This document shows positions 34,633 through 39,468 of a stretch of 39,468 nucleotides of DNA, one piece after another (position 1 is the stretch's first letter; each line of letters begins with the position of its first letter). This stretch comes from CAADGL01 sp964643885 (GTDB taxonomy: Bacteria > Planctomycetota > Phycisphaerae > UBA1845 > Fen-1342). The stretch is taken from NCBI GenBank assembly GCA_964643885.1, contig CAZXUI010000039.1:1-39468 (forward strand). The letters are read 5' to 3'. A program made the position numbers and the translations under genes. The notes beneath the pieces are model-generated. The model searched no databases. It saw only the letters and a list, made by a program, of their open reading frames with translations, and was not told the origin of the DNA.

Positions 34633-36551
34633 ATGCTGAATCTGGACATCGAGCGGTTGCGCCATCTTCCGCAACGCGCAGATGAGTCGTGGCAGGTGGA
34701 GACGTTCAAGGCGCCCGTTTGGAAAGACCTGGACGACGGCCGGCGCGTCCGCCCGATGGCCGCCATGTGCGTCAGTACGCGCACCGGTCAAGCCGCCGTG
34801 ACCGAGGCCACCAATCTCACGCCGCCCGTGTCGCGCATCCTGCTCGAATCGATCCGCGAGCTTGCCACGGCCAAGCACTCCAGCTACCGACCCAGCCGGC
34901 TCGAAGTCAGCAAGCCGGAGTTCGCCGCCGAGCTGCGGCCGCTGCTCGCCCGGGCGGGGATCGAGGTCGTTGAGCGGCCGGAGCTTCCCGAGCTGACGAA
35001 GGTCCGTTCCACGCTCGTTTCCGACTATCTGCGCCGGATCGGCGAGCGGGCCGCATTGGGGGAGAAGCGAGTCTCGGTCGATCAGATCCGCGCCTTTGCG
35101 GAGGCGGCTCGGGAGTTTCATCAGGCCGATCTGTGGCGCTATCTGTCGGGTTCCGACCTGATCGAAGTCATCGCGCCGACGCCCGAGTACGGCTTTGCAT
35201 TCGCGTCGCTGGAGCGGATCGGCCCGGACGACTTCGGTGTGACGTTCTACGAGTCCCGGGCGCAGCACCGCAGCGTTGTAGATGTGCTCGTCCCGACGGG
35301 ACGGATGCGCAGTCTGCGATGCTGGATGCTCTGGTTCGTGCCGATCGACGATATCCCGAACAGCGACGCCGACCTTTGGGAGGATTACCGCCTTCCGCTC
35401 GCCGGCGACAGCGGCTACCCCTATCTGGCCAAGCTGACGCCCGACGGCCGCTATCGCCGTCCCTCGCCGCGGCAGTGGATGTTCGTCGAGGGCCTGCTGC
35501 GCGCCCTCGCCCGTTCCAGCGAAGCGGAGATCGATACCGGCTGCTGGACCAAGAGCGTGGAGCGGCTCGACGAAACGGTCGAGTACACCCTGTCGCTTCC
35601 CGACCTGCTCGACCCGCCGCCTGAGGACGATCGCGCGGCGCTTCTGGCGGCAGCGCCTGCCCAGTTTCTCGAGAAGGCGAAAGTCCACATGCACCGGGCG
35701 TTGCGAAAGCTGCATTCGGCGTCCTTCGAAGAGATGCAGGCGCAAGTAGAGACGAACTTCAGCAGAGTGGATTTTCCGATTCAACCCGCCGAGACGCCGC
35801 TCGAGCAGGCCCAGGATCTGCTATTCGAGGCGCACGCAGCGCGCGGCCGCCGCCGGATTCTCCTGGCCCGCCGAGCGCTGGAAATCTATCCCGACTGTGC
35901 GGATGCGTACGTTCTGCTGGCCGAAAACGAGCGCGAGATCCAGCGGGCCCGCGAGCTCTACGAAAAGGGCGTGGCCGCCGGGGAGCGCTGCCTCGATCGT
36001 GATGCCATCCAGCAGCGGACTGAAGATATGTGGCCATGGCTGGAGGCCCGGCCCTACTTGCGGGCGCTCTACGGCCTGGCCCGCTGTCTCGACGATACGG
36101 AGGATCGGCCGGCCGCCATTCCCCGCTACCTCGAGTTGCTGCGATACAACCCCGAGGACAACCAGGACGCGCGTTACCGGCTCGGCACGTGCCTGCTCGT
36201 GAAAAGCGGCTCGACGAGCTAGCGGAGCTGCTCGACAGGTACCCGGAGCAGTCGGCCCACTGGCTCTACCTGCGCGCCTTGGCCGCGTACGCCACGAAAG
36301 GCGACTGCCCCGAGGCCCGCGAGCTGGTCGCGGCCGGGCACCGGGCCAATCGTCACGTCCGCAAGTTCCTGCTCGGTCACGAGCCGATGTCACTGATCAT
36401 GCCGCAGTTCTACGACCCCGACGGCGAGGATGGAGCCGTGATCGCGGCGATGGACCTGATCGAATGCGTCCTTTCTCTGGATGGCGCGCTCGAGTGGCTG
36501 CTGTCGCAGACGAAGAACCGGCCGCGCAAGCGCCGGCGACGCCGCAAATAA
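34633..36551 (+). pseudogene. TPR-containing protein with N-terminal DUF6930-like domain, interrupted by a one-base frameshift
   Basis: ATG 34633 has GAGGAG four bases upstream. The first frame runs to TAG 36222 (529 residues). The rest of the protein is in the frame starting near 36201 and ends at 36551. Joining RLGTCLL to EKRLDELAELLDRYPEQSAH by adding one base near 36199 restores about 639 residues. The N-terminal ~120 residues (MAAMCVSTRTGQAAVTEATN, SRPSRLEVSKPEFAAELRP-like text) resemble DUF6930. The middle part is unassigned. The C-terminal ~210 residues form TPR helices (RRILLARRALEIYPDCADAY, RYLELLRYNPEDNQDARYRL, ALAAYATKGDCPEARELV) ending in QFYDPDGEDGAVIAAMDLIE and a basic tail, KNRPRKRRRRRK. 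The intact reading of both parts suggests either a recent mutation or a base error. Convergent with Pnkp. No signal peptide; cytoplasmic. Function unknown. Confidence 0.75.
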
Positions 36552-36575
36552 GCGCCGCCCGCGCCACCCGCCCGG

Positions 36576-36594
36576 CCGCGGCTCACAGCCGCGG
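36576..36594. terminator. Hairpin between the convergent TPR and Pnkp genes
   Basis: CCGCGGCT-CAC-AGCCGCGG is a perfect 8-bp stem with a three-base loop. It overlaps the Pnkp stop codon (36585-36583) and lies 25 bases after the TPR gene stop. It could stop or stabilise transcripts from both sides. No T-run follows on either strand, so it is not a standard intrinsic terminator. Confidence 0.4.
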
Positions 36595-39162
36595 GTCGAC
36601 CGGCTCGCTTTCCAGGGCCAGCACGCCGAAGACGCATTCGTGCGTGCGCCGCAGGGGCTCGCCGCGGACGAAGCGCTCCAGCGCCTCGACGCCCAGCGCA
36701 AACTCGCGCTGGGCCAGCGCCCGCTTGCGCTGAAGGCTGCGCGTGCGGAGCCGCTCGATGTTCTCGGGCAGCGTGTACTCGGGGCCGTAGATGATCCGCA
36801 GGTATTCGCGCCCGCGGCACTTGATCGCCGGCTGAACCATCCCGCGCCGGCCACGGGCGATGAAGTCGTAGGGCTTGACGACCATGCCCTCCCCGCCGCG
36901 GGCGGTCCGCTCCGTCCACCAGTCGACGCCTGCTCGCTCGGCGGCCGGATCGGTCAGGTCGACGACCCGGTACGGCGTGGCCGGCAGAATCTCGGGGTCG
37001 GCCGCGCAGAGCCGGCCGAGCGTCTCCATGTGCCAGACGTGGTCGCGGTCGACGTGGACCCGGTCCTCGCTCGCCAGAATGTGAAACGGCGCGAGCTTCA
37101 GATCGGCGACCGTTTCCACGCCCCAGCAGTATTGCCGGTAGGCACGCACGTACCGGTCGATCAGTTCGGCCCGCTGCTCGGTTCGATCGAGCAGTGCCCG
37201 CACGTCGCGTCCGTTTCCGGCCGCGATGCGAAGCGCGGCCGTGGACTCGGCCAGCGCGGCTCGGGCGGCCGCGCCGACGGGGGCGTACTGGTCCACCAGC
37301 AGCGCTCTCGCCTTGGCCGACCAGGGCATCAGCTCGCAGTCCAGGCAGATCCAGTCGGTCGTCAGCTCCTCCCACAGCCCGGCCGCCCCGGCCGCGGCGG
37401 CGACGCGCGCCAGCAGCTCGTGCTCGAGCGCCGGCTGCTCGAAGAACCGCCGGCCGGTGCGCGTGTAGACGATGCCCCGTTCCCCGCTGGCGACGCCGAA
37501 GCGCCGCCGGGCGACGCCTTCGTCGCGGCAGACGATCACGACCGCCCGCGAGCCCATGTGCTTTTCTTCGCACACCACCCGCGGCTGGCCATGGTTGCGG
37601 TAGTAGGCGAACGCCTCGCGCGGATGCTCGAGCAGGTCGGCGTCCGCAGCCGTTTCGCACGGCGACATCGTCGGCGGCAGGTAGATCAGCCATCTGGGGT
37701 CGGCGGCGAAGCGGCTGAGCACCTCCAGCGCGGCGGCGCCTTGCTCCTCGGCGACGATCACGTGGCCCTGCAAGCGTGTCGAGAGGATGCGCTTGCCGAG
37801 CAGGTCGCCGATATCGAGCACGTCGTCGTGTGCCTGTTGGGCGGTCAGACCCGTCGCAGGCGCGCCAGTCTCCGCCGGCGCGAACGGCTTTCTCGACTCC
37901 GCGTACGCGCGCCGTGCCGGAACCGAGACAAGCTCGCGCTCCGGATACCGCAGCGCCGTCAGCCGGCCGCCGAAGACGCAGCCGGTGTCGATGTTGATGG
38001 TGCGGTTGAGCCATTCCGGCTCCGGAACGGGCGTATGGCCGTAGACGACGATCGCCCGCCCGCGGTACTCGGCCGCCCAGTCGTAGCGGACCGGCAGGCC
38101 GAATTCGTCTGTCTCCCCCGTGGTTTCTCCGAACAGCGCGAACTCGCGCACTCTCGCGGACCCGCGGCCCTGCATCTCGGCCTTCATCCCGGCGTGGGCG
38201 ACGACGAGATTGCCGTCGTCGAGCACGTAGTGGCTGACCAGGGCGTCGAGGAACTCGGCGACCTGCTGACGGAACTCGGCCGGTTCCGCTTCGAGCTGCG
38301 CCAGGCTCTCGGCCAGGCCGTGCGTGATCTGCACGTCCTTGCCGCGCAGCTTGCGCAGGAGCTTCACGTCGTGGTTGCCGGGCACGCACAGCGCCGTGCC
38401 GTCGGCGACCATGCACATGACGAGCCGCAGCACCTGGGAAATCTTCGGTCCGCGGTCGACCAGGTCGCCCAGGAAGACCGCCTTTCGGCCCGCCGGCGGC
38501 GTGACGCGGTGTCCGAAACCGCCTGCACTGTCCGTTTCGTCGACGCGATACCCCATGATTCCGAGTAGCTCGATTAGCTCGTCAAAACATCCGTGCACGT
38601 CGCCGATGATGTCGAACGGCCCGCGCTCGTGCTTGCGGTTGTTCCACAGCGGCGTGCGCTCGACGACGGCGGCGTCCACCTCCTCGGGCGAGCGGAGGAT
38701 GAATACGTGGCGGAAGCCCTCCTTGTTCAGAAAGCGCAGCCCGCTGCGCATCGCGCCTTGCTGATAGCGAATGACCTGGCTGCGCATGTTGTCGCGATCC
38801 TGCCGCTGCGCGTTGCGCTCGGCGCAGATGCGGGCGCCGATGTCGAAGACGATCGCGACCGGCAGGCAGTGGTACTCGCGCGCCAGCTGCACCAGCGGTT
38901 TGCGGTCCTCGGGCTTGACGCTGGTCGCGTCGACCACCGTGAGCTTGCCCGCGGCGAGCCGCTTTGCGGCGACGTAGTGCAGCACGTCGAAGGCGTCGTG
39001 CGTCGCGGCCAGGTCGTTTTCATCGTCGCTGACGAGCGCCCGGCAATGGTCGCTGCTGAGCACTTCGGTCGGCTTGAAATGCCGGCGCGCGAAGGTGGAC
39101 TTGCCGGCGCCGGAGGGGCCGATGAGGACGACGAGGGAGAGTTCGGGGAGTGTGACTTTCAA
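36583..39162 (-). CDS. pnkp: Bacterial RNA-repair polynucleotide kinase-phosphatase-ligase Pnkp
   Basis: Pnkp heals and seals broken RNA: 5' kinase, 2',3' phosphatase, then ligase-type adenylyltransferase. I chose TTG 39162 because it gives KVTLPELSLVVLIGPSGAGK and places the catalytic residues at the positions I recall for the Clostridium thermocellum enzyme: Lys21-Ser22 (P-loop), Asp38 and Arg41 (LSSDHCRAL), Arg116; then phosphatase Asp233 and Arg237 (LGDLVDRGP), Asn263-His264 (PGNHD), His323 (VAHAGM), His376 (YGHTPV), Asp392. An ATG at 39210 would add 16 residues. The phosphatase also has IIGDVHGC (~186-192). The ligase domain shows VCEEKHMGSRAVVI (Lys ~534), WICLDCELMPWSAKA and EGMVVKPYDFI, and the typical C-terminal module. 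859 residues against about 870 in the reference. The full set of motifs suggests an active enzyme. Ligation normally needs Hen1, whose gene is not seen here; the upstream neighbour is a VWA-like gene. Confidence 0.95.
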   Translation of the reverse strand: MKVTLPELSLVVLIGPSGAGKSTFARRHFKPTEVLSSDHCRALVSDDENDLAATHDAFDVLHYVAAKRLAAGKLTVVDATSVKPEDRKPLVQLAREYHCLPVAIVFDIGARICAERNAQRQDRDNMRSQVIRYQQGAMRSGLRFLNKEGFRHVFILRSPEEVDAAVVERTPLWNNRKHERGPFDIIGDVHGCFDELIELLGIMGYRVDETDSAGGFGHRVTPPAGRKAVFLGDLVDRGPKISQVLRLVMCMVADGTALCVPGNHDVKLLRKLRGKDVQITHGLAESLAQLEAEPAEFRQQVAEFLDALVSHYVLDDGNLVVAHAGMKAEMQGRGSARVREFALFGETTGETDEFGLPVRYDWAAEYRGRAIVVYGHTPVPEPEWLNRTINIDTGCVFGGRLTALRYPERELVSVPARRAYAESRKPFAPAETGAPATGLTAQQAHDDVLDIGDLLGKRILSTRLQGHVIVAEEQGAAALEVLSRFAADPRWLIYLPPTMSPCETAADADLLEHPREAFAYYRNHGQPRVVCEEKHMGSRAVVIVCRDEGVARRRFGVASGERGIVYTRTGRRFFEQPALEHELLARVAAAAGAAGLWEELTTDWICLDCELMPWSAKARALLVDQYAPVGAAARAALAESTAALRIAAGNGRDVRALLDRTEQRAELIDRYVRAYRQYCWGVETVADLKLAPFHILASEDRVHVDRDHVWHMETLGRLCAADPEILPATPYRVVDLTDPAAERAGVDWWTERTARGGEGMVVKPYDFIARGRRGMVQPAIKCRGREYLRIIYGPEYTLPENIERLRTRSLQRKRALAQREFALGVEALERFVRGEPLRRTHECVFGVLALESEPVDPRL

Positions 39163-39413
39163 GCTCGCTCGAGTCCTGCCGCACGCGAAACACCGGTCCC
39201 CTCGGAACAAACGGCAAAAAGCGGCCTTCCGGCACGAGGAAGGCGTGCTTGTGGCGAATGCGCAGTCGATCGCACCAGCCGTCCGTGATAATAAGGATCG
39301 GTCCGTCGTGAGGGAAGTCCTCCGCCGTCTCCAACAGCGCGATCCCAGGTTGGAGCACCGTACCTCCCCGGCCGCGGACCTTCACGCGGTCCGCGATCAC
39401 CTCGGGCGAGAGA
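39020..39413 (-). CDS. C-terminal end of a VWA-like (DUF2201-type) protein, cut by the IS copy
   Basis: Partial gene entering from the IS at the window edge. The frame reads SPEVIADRVKVRGRGGTVLQ, then PGIALLETAEDFPHDGPILI, ITDGWCDRLRIRHKHAFLVP and PFVPRGPVFRVR. The GGTVLQPGI and ILIITDG segments fit the last part of a von Willebrand-A-like fold, as in the DUF2201 putative metallopeptidase/VWA family, which usually pairs with a MoxR-type ATPase. Recognisable family sequence ends near 39179, 17 bases before the Pnkp TTG. The open frame nevertheless runs on to 39020, inside Pnkp. In the neighbouring frame a TGA at 39161-39159 overlaps the TTG start, so a small frameshift or lost stop is possible. 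It suggests a VWA-Pnkp operon. The N-terminal part is outside the window or destroyed by the IS. Confidence 0.65.
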
Positions 39414-39468
39414 TGAGGCTATCTCAAAACCGCTGAAAGCAACAGGAGCGTGCACGACAGATGCAGGA
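39414..39468 (-). mobile_element. End of a second copy of the IS5-family element (runs off the window)
   Basis: All 55 bases are identical to 2959-3013, in the same orientation, starting with TGAGGCTATCTCAAAACC. It encodes the end of the transposase on the minus strand. The insertion interrupts the VWA-like gene. Because the sequence stops inside a repeat, this is probably where assembly broke. Whether this copy is full length cannot be seen. Confidence 0.9.

Noticed and set aside
2959..39468. Composite transposon bounded by two IS copies.
   Set aside because: The left copy is a remnant without its second end, the cargo includes ordinary chromosomal operons, and no target duplication can be defined. 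Direct repeats are real, but a mobile unit is not supported.

Overview
This GC-rich 39.5 kb window most likely comes from a member of the Planctomycetota, tentatively a Phycisphaerae-like lineage and probably a metagenome-derived contig. The main evidence is an operon of lineage-typical secreted proteins: a DUF1501 Tat-exported protein, a pre-peptidase C-terminal (PPC) domain protein, a DUF1549/DUF1553 'PSD1' protein with haem-binding motifs, and a cytochrome-like PSC-WD40 protein. Beside it sits an ECF sigma factor followed by a TPR-containing Ser/Thr kinase, a pairing also common in this phylum. The species cannot be named from sequence alone.

Layout. 1-2920: the C-terminal part of an Rhs protein with a variable toxin tail (frameshifted near its end), followed by a probable immunity gene. 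2959-3411: remnant of an IS5-family element, fused to a decapitated response-regulator gene whose partner histidine kinase is intact (3377-4512). 4973-10475: a co-directional contractile-injection (T6SS-type) cargo module of VgrG with a transthyretin-like tail, a LysM/peptidoglycan-binding adaptor with a similar beta domain, and a large calcineurin-like metallophosphoesterase. 10476-10827: a gene-free spacer with hairpins and a widely spaced perfect inverted repeat. 10828-19491 (minus): the planctomycetal DUF1501-PPC-PSD1-PSC/WD40 operon. 19641-22634 (minus): ECF sigma factor and zinc-finger/Ser-Thr kinase/TPR protein. 22782-30028 (plus): two very large tandem paralogous secreted beta-strand-repeat proteins. 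30104-31804 (minus): a DUF2325-like protein. 32267-34373: a DUF202 membrane protein overlapping the 3' end of a convergent SLC13-type permease with RCK_C domains. 34633-36551 (plus): a TPR protein broken by a one-base frameshift. 36583-39162 (minus): a full-length three-domain Pnkp RNA-repair enzyme, preceded by the end of a VWA-like (DUF2201-type) gene. The window ends 55 bases into a second copy of the same IS end.

How the parts may work together. Rhs/immunity and VgrG/adaptor/phosphoesterase look like two modules of a polymorphic-toxin or injection island cut by an IS element. No T6SS sheath, baseplate or membrane-complex genes are in the window, so the apparatus must be elsewhere. The kinase/sigma pair is divergent from the giant surface proteins, with a small palindrome exactly midway between the start codons, which suggests but does not prove shared control. 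Pnkp implies RNA end-healing and sealing. Its usual partner Hen1 is not visible, but the upstream operon is cut by the IS copy at the window edge.

The most interesting leads are the VgrG-TTR/LysM-PGB/metallophosphoesterase trio, Pnkp coupled to a VWA-like gene, and the paralogous beta-repeat giants with a conserved, possibly gene-converted 3' end. Two single-base frameshifts (near 1738 and 36200) could be real decay or assembly error and should be checked on reads.
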